Of a stretch of DNA of 64,000 nucleotides, positions 53,382 through 63,054 are shown piece by piece. Position 1 is the first letter of the stretch. Every line of letters starts with the position of its first letter. The notes under the pieces were generated by a model. It was given only the letters and a program-made list of their open reading frames with translations. It was not told the DNA's origin and made no database searches. The stretch comes from an uncultured Tenacibaculum sp. Its GTDB lineage: Bacteria > Bacteroidota > Bacteroidia > Flavobacteriales > Flavobacteriaceae. The stretch spans positions 62,001 to 126,000 of the forward strand of contig NZ_CANLTU010000005.1 in the NCBI RefSeq assembly GCF_947494125.1, written 5' to 3'. The translations under genes and the position numbers were made by a program.

Positions 53382-55022
53382 ATGAAAAAATTAGTATACT
53401 TAGCTGCTTTAGCTATGCTTTCTTTGCTTAGCGGTTTTACAAATCCCAAAAAGAATACTCAAAAACCTAAATTGATCGTTGGGGTTGTTATTGATCAAAT
53501 GCGTTATGATTATCTAACTCGTTTTGCTTCTAAATATGGAGAAGATGGATTTAAACGTTTATTAAAAGGTGGGTTTTCTTTAGAAAATGCACATTATAAT
53601 TATATTCCAACATACACCGCAGTTGGTCATGCTTCTATTTATACAGGAACTACCCCTGTAAACCATGCTATTATTAGTAATAACTGGTATGATAAATATG
53701 CTAAAAAATCAATTTATTGTGTAGATGACAGTAAGTATAAAACCATAGGTAATAATGGTGATGGCGGTAAAAAATCACCTTACAGAATGTTGACTACAAC
53801 GGTTACAGATCAATTGAAATTAGCACAAAACATGAACGGTAAAACTATAGGTATTGCGATTAAAGATCGTTCTGCTATTTTACCTGCTGGCCACGCAGCT
53901 AATGGAGCTTATTGGTTTGATGGTGGTGATAAAGGTCAATGGATTTCGTCTTCTTATTACGTGAACAATCTTCCTAATTGGGTACAAGAATTTAACATGT
54001 CTAAAAAAGTTGATGAGTATTTAGAGCAACCGTGGGAAACTTTATATGACATAAATACGTATACTGAAAGTATTTCGGATGATAATAATTTTGAACAGCC
54101 TTTTAAGGGTGAAGAAAAACCTGTTTTTCCTCATAACATACCTGCTTTAAAAAGTAAGAACAACAATTACAGTATTATAAAGGCTATTCCTGCTGGTAAC
54201 TCTTTAACTACCGATTTTGCTAAAGCTGCTATCATTGGAGAAAACTTAGGCAAATCAAATTTCACAGATTTCTTAGCTGTTAGTTACTCATCAACCGATT
54301 ATGTTGGACATCAATTTGGTGTTGCTTCTAAAGAAATTGAAGACACTTATTTACGATTAGATAAAGATTTAGCTAACTTATTTAAGTTTTTAGACACCCA
54401 AGTTGGTGAAGGTAATTACACTTTATTTTTAACTGCAGATCATGCTGCTGTTCAAGTTCCTTCTTACCTTCAGTCTGTTAAAATTCCAGCAAACTATTTT
54501 AGCTATACAAAGTTTAGAGATTATGTAACTGAAATTACTAAAAAGCACTTTAATTCTGATGCTATAGTTGAAAACATATCTAATTTTCAAATTTTCTTAA
54601 ATAAAGAGAAAATTGAAGAATTAAAACTAGATGTACATACAGTTGCTCAAAAAATAGCAGATGAAGTAATCAATTACAAAGGTATTTACAAAACCGTAAC
54701 TGCAAAAACTTTGCAGTCTACCACTTTTACTAACGGGATTTTAAACTCGTTACAAAATGGATATAATCAAAAGTTTTCTGGGGATGTTTTATTAGTTCCA
54801 AACCCATCAACTATAAGTCATTCTAAAAAAGGTACAACTCATGGATCTGGATATTCATATGACACCCATATACCTATGATATTTTATGGAAACGGTATTA
54901 AACAAGGAACTTCAAAGAAAAAATATGAAATTGTAGATATTGCTCCTACTATATCTAATTTACTTCAAATTGAATTCCCTAATGGATCCACTGGAAAAAT
55001 TATAGATGAAGTTTTAGAATAA
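53382..55022 (+). CDS. pafA: PafA-type alkaline phosphatase
   Basis: A secreted phosphate monoesterase of 546 residues that releases phosphate from many organic esters and is typical of Bacteroidota. The signal peptide is at 1-20. Family key residues are all seen: Asp38 (VVIDQMRYDY), nucleophile Thr79 (PTYTAVGHASIYTG), Asn100 (ISNNWYD), Lys161 and Arg163 (KDR), Asp306 and His310 (STDYVGHQFG), Asp353 and His354 (TADHAAVQV), and a late His in GTTHGSGYSYDTH. Numbering agrees with characterised PafA within one residue. It is monocistronic with a strong terminator. Confidence 0.95.
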   Translation: MKKLVYLAALAMLSLLSGFTNPKKNTQKPKLIVGVVIDQMRYDYLTRFASKYGEDGFKRLLKGGFSLENAHYNYIPTYTAVGHASIYTGTTPVNHAIISNNWYDKYAKKSIYCVDDSKYKTIGNNGDGGKKSPYRMLTTTVTDQLKLAQNMNGKTIGIAIKDRSAILPAGHAANGAYWFDGGDKGQWISSSYYVNNLPNWVQEFNMSKKVDEYLEQPWETLYDINTYTESISDDNNFEQPFKGEEKPVFPHNIPALKSKNNNYSIIKAIPAGNSLTTDFAKAAIIGENLGKSNFTDFLAVSYSSTDYVGHQFGVASKEIEDTYLRLDKDLANLFKFLDTQVGEGNYTLFLTADHAAVQVPSYLQSVKIPANYFSYTKFRDYVTEITKKHFNSDAIVENISNFQIFLNKEKIEELKLDVHTVAQKIADEVINYKGIYKTVTAKTLQSTTFTNGILNSLQNGYNQKFSGDVLLVPNPSTISHSKKGTTHGSGYSYDTHIPMIFYGNGIKQGTSKKKYEIVDIAPTISNLLQIEFPNGSTGKIIDEVLE

Positions 55023-55057
55023 AAAGAAAAAGCGCTCAATGAGCGCTTTTTCTTTTT
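55021..55057 (+). terminator. pafA terminator
   Basis: Perfect 17-bp stem AAAAAGAAAAAGCGCTC / GAGCGCTTTTTCTTTTT with a 3-base loop AAT; it begins within the stop codon of pafA. Confidence 0.9.
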
Positions 55058-55244
55058 CAAATAACATACATAAATATTTCTATTCTTTTCTGCTGTAAAC
55101 TTTACATGTTTTATATCTATATAAATTTGAAATGTAATTCTTGAAAATAAAAAATGTAAGTAGCGTAAAAAAAATGTAAATCATATTTTTATAATTTTGG
55201 TTTCTAATTATTTAGACACGTAAATTTCTAAAAGTCACATTCTT
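55058..55244. other. Intergenic region with no gene seen
   Basis: Very AT-rich DNA between pafA and the YqaE gene. It has two TAnnTTTG-like words (TAAATTTG, TAATTTTG) on the plus strand but no open frame follows either, and no stable hairpin beyond the pafA terminator. A small RNA is possible but unsupported. Confidence 0.5.
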
Positions 55245-55400
55245 TTATTTCGGATTATTTAATATCACTAAAGCTCCAATAATTCCAGGAACCCAACCAC
55301 AAAGGGTTAATAAAAAAACAATTATTACAGATCCACATCCTTTACCTAAAACGGATAATGGTGGAAAAAAAATTGCCAATAAAACTCTTAATAAACTCAT
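55245..55400 (-). CDS. YqaE/Pmp3-family small membrane protein
   Basis: A 51-residue hydrophobic protein, too short for most length cut-offs. It starts MSLLRVLLAIFFPPLSVL, then GKGCGSVIIVFLLTLCGWVPG and IIGALVILNN. It has two membrane helices and the Pmp3 pattern of an N-terminal FxPP motif, a GCG turn and the CGWVPGxIxAL second helix. In other organisms the family affects membrane potential and ion tolerance under salt or cold stress. It lies alone on the minus strand between pafA and the metalloprotease gene. Confidence 0.88.
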   Translation of the reverse strand: MSLLRVLLAIFFPPLSVLGKGCGSVIIVFLLTLCGWVPGIIGALVILNNPK

Positions 55401-55481
55401 AGTATTTTTTTGATTAATATACTATAAAGACGAATATTTCTTTGTTTTGTTACAGTTTGTTGTCAAAAAAATAGATTTATT

Positions 55482-55533
55482 AAAATCAAAAAGTATTGAC
55501 TATTCAACGATAATCAATACTTTTTTTGATTTT
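55482..55533. terminator. Long AT-rich hairpin between YqaE and metalloprotease genes
   Basis: Arms AAAATCAAAAAGTATTGA and TCAATACTTTTTTTGATTTT (one 2-base bulge) around 13 bases. It may serve as a second terminator after the metalloprotease gene or as structure upstream of the YqaE gene. Confidence 0.55.
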
Positions 55534-55560
55534 AAAACAATTAAATTAATGCATTGCTAA

Positions 55561-55598
55561 AATAAACTGCTTAGATAAAAAATTCTAAACAGTTTATT
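55561..55598 (-). terminator. Terminator of the metalloprotease gene
   Basis: Stem AATAAACTGCTTAGA / TCTAAACAGTTTATT (one bulge), 8-base loop, directly past the stop codon at 55606. Confidence 0.65.
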
Positions 55599-55605
55599 AT
55601 GTCGC

Positions 55606-58600
55606 TTATTTCTTAATAAATCGGATGCTCTGCACGTCATTTTCTTTTTCAATGATAATCGTATAAATAGCCGATTTTAATCCACTAACATCTATACTTT
55701 TAGTAGTAACACCTTTCTTTATTCTTTGTCCTAATGTATTATATATGGTATAATCTACTTTTTCAAAACCTATTGGTTTTATTAGGTTTAACTGATTTCC
55801 AACTGGATTAGGATAAACCGCGAATTCAAGAATATCACCTCTTGTAGTAATTGCTGAATTTGATCCTGTAATTCCAAAGTTATCAATAGCAATATCTGCT
55901 TGCCATGTATTTCCAGTTACACGATTAAAACGTAACTTAATACCTTTTCCTACATAATCATTTAAACTTACTGATGCTGTTAACCATGAATTACCTTTAT
56001 TTCCAGATTGGCTCCAAATAGAAGTCCAATTTGCTCCATCATCTTCACTTACTTCTAAATCGATAGTTCCCATATTAGTAGCTCCATACATATGATACTT
56101 AAATGAAATTGTTGCTGCGCTTAAGCCTGACAAGTCAAAACATGGTGAATTTAAGATAGCTCTTTTATTCGGGTACCCTGTATTTCTTCCAGAAGCTTCA
56201 ACATAAATATAATGTGATCCATTATTAGCTGATGATGGTCCAGTTCCACTAGATGGTGTACTTCCATTTCTTCTTGTCCAGTTAATATCATCTGCGCTAG
56301 ACTGTGTCCATGCTCCAAAAGATGAATCGAATGATTCTGCATACGGATAACTTCCTATTCCTCCTGTACAACCAGCAACTACAGCATTAACATTAACAGT
56401 TCTTGTAACTGGTGTTGCTGCATTTCCTGCCGCATCTGACACATTATAAGTTAATGTATAAGTACCTTGCGTATTCGCATTTACAGAACCTGTTACCACA
56501 ATATTACTAGTAATATCTCCATCTACATTATCATTAGCAGTTGCTCCTGCATCTGTATAGGCACCTCCTACATTTATATTCTCAACACTGTTTCCTAGTA
56601 ATGTTAGTACTGGCGCTACTGTATCTGCTCCAGCACCCGCAATAGTAACTGTATAATCTTCTACCTCTCCATAAGTGAATTCACCGCAGGGACTTGGTAT
56701 TGCATTGTATTGTAAAATAACTCTCATTCTAGTATCTCCAGTAACTGCTGATGCTGGAACTGTAAAACTTCCAGAAACTGGTGTATCTTTAGAAGCTGCT
56801 TTACTCCAAATCAATTCTCCTGCATCAGTAAATACTCCATTTTTATTATAATCAATCCAAACTCCATAACCTTCATTATATGTTGTTCCTGTCCAAGTTG
56901 GAGTAATCGTAATTGTTTCTGAAGCTCCTTTAGTTATAGTAGTTGAAATACTTGTAAAATCTGAATAGAACTGACCGGTTGAAGTGTTATCAATAGTATT
57001 CAATTTTACATTTGAAATATACTCATCATTTACATTTGTACTTTTAACTGTACAATATACTAACTGTACATCTGTTGTTGTAAAAGTAACTACTCCACTA
57101 AAGCTAGAAGAAGTTCCATCTGAACAAACACTCTTTACTCTAGCTTCATAATTAGTATTCGCATCTAATCCTGACAATGTTATGCTTGTTCCTGATGTAT
57201 TACTTGAAGTCCAAGATGAATCTGATGTTTTCTTATATTCAACAGTATAAGTTGCACCAGATACTGTACTCCAAGAAACTGTTGCCCCTGACGCTACAAC
57301 TCCACTTACACTAACTCCTGTTGGAACTGAAGCTGTACATGGTAATGGATTAGATATTGTAAAGTTAGCGTTAGAAATATCAAAGAATATATGATTTGTT
57401 CCTTTAACCATTATCCTATTTTGGCTTCCTACCGAATTTGGTACTGTAATATCGTGTGATCCATCGTTAGCAACTCCACTCGCTAAAGTCACAGGATAAG
57501 TATCACCACCATCTGTAGACATTAAAATATCAACATTTGCTGCATTTACACCATTAGCTGTTGTACCAGCTACATCCCATGTTATCGTTTCTGTAGCTCC
57601 AGCAGTCAAAGTAACACTTGTATTAAGAGAGTTTACTACAAAAGGTCCTGCAGTTCCATTTACAGTAACTAACATATCGTCACTATTATTAGTTGCACCC
57701 CCTGCTCTATTATCTCTTACTGTTAATCTAAAATTTAAGCTTCTAGCTACGTTTGGTACTGCCTCCCATTGCCAAGAAGTATTTCCTGCTTTTATAGTTT
57801 CTAATCTAGGGAAATATCTAGATGTATTAGCTGTTGGAGAGAACGATCTAAAAGCAACTCCTGCTGTAGCTGTTACACTTGGATAAGTTGTTGCCGCATT
57901 ATTTTCATCCATTTGTTCCCAACAATATGAAAGCACATCTGATGCATCTGCATCATTAGCCGAACCTGTTAATACAAATGCTGTTCCCTTTGGAATCGTA
58001 TAATTACTTCCTGCATTTACTGTTGGTACATTATTTCCTGTTGATGTATTTGTTTGACATGAAGTTGTTTTAATATAGTTTGTAATTTGTTGAATATTTA
58101 TTGCATGAAAATACGGATCACTATTTGGTTGTACATCTGTTGCTCCTGTAATACCTGCGTACCCCATTATGGTAGTACCACTTCCTGGTTCCATATGCAC
58201 ATCCGTTCCTTCATTTCTTATTGAAAATGTATGATTTCCTCCAAATTGGTGTCCAATTTCATGTGCTACGAAGTCTACATCGAAAGGATCTCCCTCTGGA
58301 GTTGTACGTGAAGTAAAAGCACTTCCTTTACTTCCATCTACACAAACACACCCAATACATCCTGCATTTCCGTTGTTTGATGCTTTTGCAAATAAATGCC
58401 CTATATCATAATTTGCTTCACCAATAACACTTGTTAATGTTGATTGTACCTGTGAATTAAAACCTCCGTTAGAATAAGGGTCTGTTGACGCATTTGTATA
58501 AATTACATCTTCATTATTCGCAATAATTATCATGGTTAGGTTAAAATCTGTTTCATAGATTCCATTTACCCTAGTCATAGTAGTATTCATTGCTGCTAAT

Positions 58601-59265
58601 GCTTGTGCTTTTGTACCTCCATGATGTGTAGTATACTCTCCAGTAGCTGAAATAGCAATACGATACGTTCTTAAAGTTCCATCATCTGCATTTTTGTGCA
58701 AAGATGAACCGCTCGTACTTTTATCTCTATTCTTTGGATCTACATCACATTTAAATCCATCAACATCTCTTGGTTTATCAGATTTTTTATAAATAGTATA
58801 CTTTTTTAAATCATCTGAATATGGTTCAATAAATACCGTTGGCTTATCTATACCTAAACGCATACTTTGTAAACCCTTAGCATTTGAAAGACTAAAACGA
58901 ATTCTATCTGAAGAATTCTCAACACCTATACCCATATAGGATTTTATATCTGGGTATTTTTTTGATAAACTAGGGTGTAGTACTGAAGCTTCAGAAATTC
59001 GGTATTTTTCTAACTTTCCATCAGCATTTGGGAAAGCTATAACCACACTAGACTTATTACCAAACTTTCTTTGTGGAGCATTTGTTAAAACCTTTTTTAA
59101 AGCTTTTAAATCTAGTTGATAAATTTCTTTGTCAGGCAATCTTTTTTGCTGTGCAGAAACACTTGCTTTTTCTTTTACATTTTCTTGTTTTTTCCATAAT
59201 TCGCTGTTTTGAGAAAATAAAACAGACGTAGCCAAGGTCATGGCTAAAAATAGCTTGTTTTTCAT
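55606..59265 (-). CDS. Secreted reprolysin-like zinc metalloprotease with T9SS sorting domain
   Basis: A 1219-residue exported protease. A signal peptide (1-19) and propeptide precede the catalytic part (about 195-410), where the zinc motif HEIGHQFGGNH (His335, Glu336, His339, His345) and a later Met-turn (TIMGYAG) identify a metzincin. Then follow Ig-like domains, a fibronectin III domain (about 640-730), a GEVED domain (about 750-890, ending FTYGEVEDYTVTI), a DUF5011-type domain (DNVDGDITSNIVV), a lectin/MAM-like domain (YPYAESFDSSFGAW) and a type A T9SS C-terminal sorting domain (VYPNPVGNQLNL to RFIKK). It is secreted through the type IX system to the cell surface or medium. Confidence 0.94.
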   Translation of the reverse strand: MKNKLFLAMTLATSVLFSQNSELWKKQENVKEKASVSAQQKRLPDKEIYQLDLKALKKVLTNAPQRKFGNKSSVVIAFPNADGKLEKYRISEASVLHPSLSKKYPDIKSYMGIGVENSSDRIRFSLSNAKGLQSMRLGIDKPTVFIEPYSDDLKKYTIYKKSDKPRDVDGFKCDVDPKNRDKSTSGSSLHKNADDGTLRTYRIAISATGEYTTHHGGTKAQALAAMNTTMTRVNGIYETDFNLTMIIIANNEDVIYTNASTDPYSNGGFNSQVQSTLTSVIGEANYDIGHLFAKASNNGNAGCIGCVCVDGSKGSAFTSRTTPEGDPFDVDFVAHEIGHQFGGNHTFSIRNEGTDVHMEPGSGTTIMGYAGITGATDVQPNSDPYFHAINIQQITNYIKTTSCQTNTSTGNNVPTVNAGSNYTIPKGTAFVLTGSANDADASDVLSYCWEQMDENNAATTYPSVTATAGVAFRSFSPTANTSRYFPRLETIKAGNTSWQWEAVPNVARSLNFRLTVRDNRAGGATNNSDDMLVTVNGTAGPFVVNSLNTSVTLTAGATETITWDVAGTTANGVNAANVDILMSTDGGDTYPVTLASGVANDGSHDITVPNSVGSQNRIMVKGTNHIFFDISNANFTISNPLPCTASVPTGVSVSGVVASGATVSWSTVSGATYTVEYKKTSDSSWTSSNTSGTSITLSGLDANTNYEARVKSVCSDGTSSSFSGVVTFTTTDVQLVYCTVKSTNVNDEYISNVKLNTIDNTSTGQFYSDFTSISTTITKGASETITITPTWTGTTYNEGYGVWIDYNKNGVFTDAGELIWSKAASKDTPVSGSFTVPASAVTGDTRMRVILQYNAIPSPCGEFTYGEVEDYTVTIAGAGADTVAPVLTLLGNSVENINVGGAYTDAGATANDNVDGDITSNIVVTGSVNANTQGTYTLTYNVSDAAGNAATPVTRTVNVNAVVAGCTGGIGSYPYAESFDSSFGAWTQSSADDINWTRRNGSTPSSGTGPSSANNGSHYIYVEASGRNTGYPNKRAILNSPCFDLSGLSAATISFKYHMYGATNMGTIDLEVSEDDGANWTSIWSQSGNKGNSWLTASVSLNDYVGKGIKLRFNRVTGNTWQADIAIDNFGITGSNSAITTRGDILEFAVYPNPVGNQLNLIKPIGFEKVDYTIYNTLGQRIKKGVTTKSIDVSGLKSAIYTIIIEKENDVQSIRFIKK

Positions 59266-59361
59266 AATGTGGGGGACTTAAAATTTATTTTGTTAAAGAT
59301 ATAAAAAAACTTTACAAAAAAAAGTAACACCCTAAAAAACAAACAATTAAAATAACTAAAA

Positions 59362-61866
59362 TTACATCAAGCTCCCGAAAAATATAGCGTTCATTAACAA
59401 TTTATTTGTTCCAAACCAAAATCCTCTAAAATTTGTGTTATCTGTAAATACAATTACTTTACCAGCTCCTAAACGTTGCGATTTAAAGGGTATCGTACTC
59501 TTTAACTCCTTTAAATTTTCTTTTGAAATATAACCACTCAACAATGGTTTATTTGTGTATTGAATTGGGTTATTATAACTTTTTTGATCTGGTTGAATAA
59601 ATTGGCGTGTATTTCTAAACAAAGCTATCTTGTTATTTTTATATCCAAAATTTATAGGATGAGAACGATCTATCTTAGCTTCAAAAATAGCCCCTCCAAT
59701 TACCTGTGCTCCAGACTGCAATGAGCGATTTTCAAACGATACATTTTTTACTGTATCTATTTTCGGCTTATTAAACTTTAACTTAATAAACCCTTTACTT
59801 GACATCCAATTCACAGCATTTCTATACCCAATTAATACACCTCCTTTTTGAACCCATTTTTTTAATTTTCCTTCTAAATTTTTATCAATTGAATAACTAT
59901 TAGGTACAATAATGGTGGTATATTTATTTAAATTTACTCTTGACGCATATGATACATCAAGTTTAGTCAATTTCATATCGAAACGTTGATCTAGCAAATG
60001 CCAAACCTCTCCTGCATCGTAGCTTGTTATTCCTCGACCAACTAACATAGCTACTTTTGGTTGTTTTAGTGTTCTGAAATTTCTACTTCCTAAATCTATA
60101 CCACTATTTAAACCTGTTGAAACACCTATAACTTGAATATGATTTTTAATTGCTACTTCTTCTAAAAAATTAAATAATTCAGTATTGTTTAATTTTTGGT
60201 TTTGAGCTGGAATGAAAATAGTTCCATAATCAAATGACTTACTCTCATTCTTAAATTGTTTCATTGCTACTTTAGCTCTCAATCCTTTTTCTAAAATTGT
60301 ATTTAAAGCTCTAGGAGTTTCGTATTCATTCCATGAAAATAAATATCCAACTGTACTTTTATTTTGAATACTTCCCTGTTTTTTCTTTAAGCTCGTTATT
60401 TCTTTTCCTACTTTGGTTAACGGAACATTGTTCGTTAAATCTACTCCAAAAGCATGATTAAATGTCCAAGCTGAAACATCGTAAAACAAACTATCTTTAA
60501 ATGTAGTTCTCACATCAAACATTGCCTTAATTAATCTGTTGTTTTTCTGGTTCATCGGAACTACATAACTATAGCCTTTTTTAAAACGCTTACCATTAGC
60601 TGTTAAATCAGATTTTAACTCGTGTAGTTTTATTTTATGTTTCTTTAAAACCTTAGCTAAATGGTAACTTTTTACTGCATCTTTTTCATCTCCAAAAACA
60701 ATTGCTTTATTTTCAGCTGACTTCTTTGAGTTTTTATAAAAATCTTGTTGATACTTCAAGATTTTTACTCGCATGTTTTTAGCAGCTTCTAATGTTGATA
60801 AAGTTGCAGTAAATTGATTTCTAATTGTAAATGGAAATGTTAACACTCCATTGTCACTTTCTTGAGCATGCCCTCGAGAACTTCCTTGTTCAAACAAAAT
60901 TCCGATACTTCCATTGATATCTGGAAATGTAGATCCTTTTCCATAATAAAAATCATCAAAACTTTCTTCTGAATAATATGTTGATCCTAATTTATCAAAA
61001 GCTTTTGCATGATATGTTGCAATCTCTTTTGTTAAATCTTGATTCATTTGAGGTGTTAACGGATTCGTTCTACTCGGAATTCCTGGCTGAAAAAAGAAGG
61101 TTGAATTTGTTCCCATTTCATGATGATCTGTTAATATATTTGGCAACCATTTATGAAACGTTTCTATTCTTGCTTTACTTTCTGGTAGCTGTACAGGTAA
61201 CCAATCACGATTCATATCAAACCAATAATGATTCGTTCTTCCCCCTGGCCAAATTTCATGATATTCTCTATCATTCGGATCTGGATTTATATTATTTGCC
61301 TTATTCGTATTAGCCCAATAAGCAAAACGCTGTAATCCGTCTGGATTCAATGATGGATCAAATAAAATTACTGTATTATTTAATAACTCATTAATTTTAG
61401 TTCCTTCTGCTGCTGCTAAATAATAAACTGCCGCTAAAGCTGAATTAGATCCACTTGGTTCATTTCCATGAATTGAAAATCCTTGGTACACAACTATTGG
61501 CTTATTAGAAATATCTACCGAAGCATTGTCTGTTGCTTTAATATGATCTTTCCTTATTTGCTCTAAATTCTGATGATTTTTAGGCGCTGTAATTGTAAGT
61601 AATAACAACGGTCTACCTTCGTATGTTTCTCCTCTATTTTCTATAGTAACTCTATCTGAAGCTTTAGCCAAAGCTTTCATATATGTAACCAATTTATCAT
61701 GCGTAATATGCCACTCTCCTACTTCATGTCCTATTACAGATTTTGGTGTAGGTATATTTTTATTATAGCTTACATCCTTTGGTAAATAGTACGATAAATC
61801 TACTTGTTGTTGAGCTACTACTGAAATTGATAGAAATAATACTAAATATATAAAAGCTTTTTTCAT
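59362..61866 (-). CDS. M14-family zinc carboxypeptidase
   Basis: A secreted metallocarboxypeptidase of 834 residues from the start MKKAFIYLVLFLSISVVAQQ (signal peptide). The longer frame from 61890 would add eight residues before the signal peptide and is rejected. The M14 zinc motif HGNEPSG (His133, Glu136) is followed by a third His in ILTDHHEMGTNS, and the catalytic Glu region is present in SIGILFEQGSSRG. After the catalytic part (to about 360) a long C-terminal region has a ThuA/glutamine amidotransferase-like look but no T9SS tail. It is divergent from the bestrophin gene. With the T9SS protease and peptide transporter it fits a protein-degrading lifestyle. Confidence 0.9.
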   Translation of the reverse strand: MKKAFIYLVLFLSISVVAQQQVDLSYYLPKDVSYNKNIPTPKSVIGHEVGEWHITHDKLVTYMKALAKASDRVTIENRGETYEGRPLLLLTITAPKNHQNLEQIRKDHIKATDNASVDISNKPIVVYQGFSIHGNEPSGSNSALAAVYYLAAAEGTKINELLNNTVILFDPSLNPDGLQRFAYWANTNKANNINPDPNDREYHEIWPGGRTNHYWFDMNRDWLPVQLPESKARIETFHKWLPNILTDHHEMGTNSTFFFQPGIPSRTNPLTPQMNQDLTKEIATYHAKAFDKLGSTYYSEESFDDFYYGKGSTFPDINGSIGILFEQGSSRGHAQESDNGVLTFPFTIRNQFTATLSTLEAAKNMRVKILKYQQDFYKNSKKSAENKAIVFGDEKDAVKSYHLAKVLKKHKIKLHELKSDLTANGKRFKKGYSYVVPMNQKNNRLIKAMFDVRTTFKDSLFYDVSAWTFNHAFGVDLTNNVPLTKVGKEITSLKKKQGSIQNKSTVGYLFSWNEYETPRALNTILEKGLRAKVAMKQFKNESKSFDYGTIFIPAQNQKLNNTELFNFLEEVAIKNHIQVIGVSTGLNSGIDLGSRNFRTLKQPKVAMLVGRGITSYDAGEVWHLLDQRFDMKLTKLDVSYASRVNLNKYTTIIVPNSYSIDKNLEGKLKKWVQKGGVLIGYRNAVNWMSSKGFIKLKFNKPKIDTVKNVSFENRSLQSGAQVIGGAIFEAKIDRSHPINFGYKNNKIALFRNTRQFIQPDQKSYNNPIQYTNKPLLSGYISKENLKELKSTIPFKSQRLGAGKVIVFTDNTNFRGFWFGTNKLLMNAIFFGSLM

Positions 61867-61889
61867 GAATTCGTTGTTTGATAGACTCA

Positions 61890-61920
61890 CAAATATATTA
61901 AATCAAAAACGTTATTTTTG
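61890..61920. promoter_or_regulatory. Divergent -7 elements of the M14 and bestrophin genes
   Basis: On the minus strand TATATTTG (61890-61897) lies 23 bp before the M14 ATG. On the plus strand TATTTTTG (61913-61920) lies 21 bp before the bestrophin ATG. Both match TAnnTTTG but neither has a well-spaced TTG. Confidence 0.4.
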
Positions 61921-61941
61921 ATTACAAACTAATTCGTTTTT

Positions 61942-63033
61942 ATGTACACTAAAAAAACTTACCCTATAAAAGGGATGTTGCGATGGACAAGAAGATATAT
62001 CTATGTTTTTATACTACTTAGTTTAATTCCTGTTTTTTTATTTGACGTTATGCACTGGAAATGGCTATACGTTCCGTGGTTACCGTTAGGGGTATTAGGC
62101 ACAGCTGTTTCTTTTATTGTAAGTTTTAAAAATAATGCTTCTTATGATAGACTATGGGAAGCTCGTAAAATTTGGGGTGGTATTGTAAACACCTCTCGTT
62201 CTTTTACCATTATGGTTAAAGATTTTATAAAAAGCGAGCAAATGCATACTCATGAATTAAAATCAATTCATAAAGAATTAGTGCATAGACATATTGCTTG
62301 GCTAACAGCTTTACGTTATCAAATGCGAAAAGACAAGCCTTGGGAAAATTACACTAAGATTAGTAAATCTAACAAAGAATTTAGAGAAGAAAACGTCTAT
62401 GTTTTTGAAGATAATATTCCAATAAAAGAAGCTATTTCTCCTTATATTTCTGATACTGAATATAATGAAGTTTTTGCTAAAGGAAATCAAGCTTCTCAAT
62501 TATTAGGAATTCAATCTAAACGAATTAAAGAGCTTCAAAACCAAGGATTAATAGATGACTTCCGACATATGGAGCTCGAAAAAATGTTAGTTGAATTATA
62601 TACTTTACAAGGGAAATCTGAGCGTATTAAAAACTTTCCTTACCCAAGACAATTTGCCACATTAAACTTTATGTTTATTTGGATATTTATTGTCTTACTA
62701 CCTTATGGTATGATGCAAGAATTTGAAGCTTTAGGTGATCGAATTACAGAAACCTTGGCTAGTCACCAATCTAGAACTGCTATTATGCACAAAGTTCAAG
62801 TATTTATTGCGCGTCATTTTGAATGGGTATCTGTTCCGTTTAGTACGTTAATTGCATGGATTTTTTATTCTATGGAAGCGATTGGTGAAAACTCTGAAAA
62901 TCCTTTTGAAGGTGGCCCTAACGATGTACCTATTACCAATATGAGTAGAGGTATTGAAATTGACATTCGTCAGTTAATTGACGATACCGATATTCCAGCA
63001 CCTTATAAATGGGAAAATGATATTGTGTTATAA
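61942..63033 (+). CDS. Bestrophin-family ion channel
   Basis: An inner-membrane channel of the bestrophin family, 363 residues. The conserved N-terminal sequence VSFKNNASYDRLWEARKIWGGIVNTSRSF is present, with helices at about 20-40, 42-62 and in the FMFIWIFIVLLPYGMM region near 240, and the later FEWVSVPFSTLIAWIFYSMEAIGENSENPFE. Bacterial homologues conduct cations (Na+, K+), whereas animal ones conduct chloride. The gene is followed by a GNAT gene 21 bp later. Confidence 0.9.
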   Translation: MYTKKTYPIKGMLRWTRRYIYVFILLSLIPVFLFDVMHWKWLYVPWLPLGVLGTAVSFIVSFKNNASYDRLWEARKIWGGIVNTSRSFTIMVKDFIKSEQMHTHELKSIHKELVHRHIAWLTALRYQMRKDKPWENYTKISKSNKEFREENVYVFEDNIPIKEAISPYISDTEYNEVFAKGNQASQLLGIQSKRIKELQNQGLIDDFRHMELEKMLVELYTLQGKSERIKNFPYPRQFATLNFMFIWIFIVLLPYGMMQEFEALGDRITETLASHQSRTAIMHKVQVFIARHFEWVSVPFSTLIAWIFYSMEAIGENSENPFEGGPNDVPITNMSRGIEIDIRQLIDDTDIPAPYKWENDIVL

Positions 63034-63054
63034 GCACAATAAATCAATTTAATT

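Noticed and set aside
61867..61890. Longer M14 peptidase start
   Set aside because: The added residues precede a clean signal peptide that starts at 61866, and cover the promoter region.
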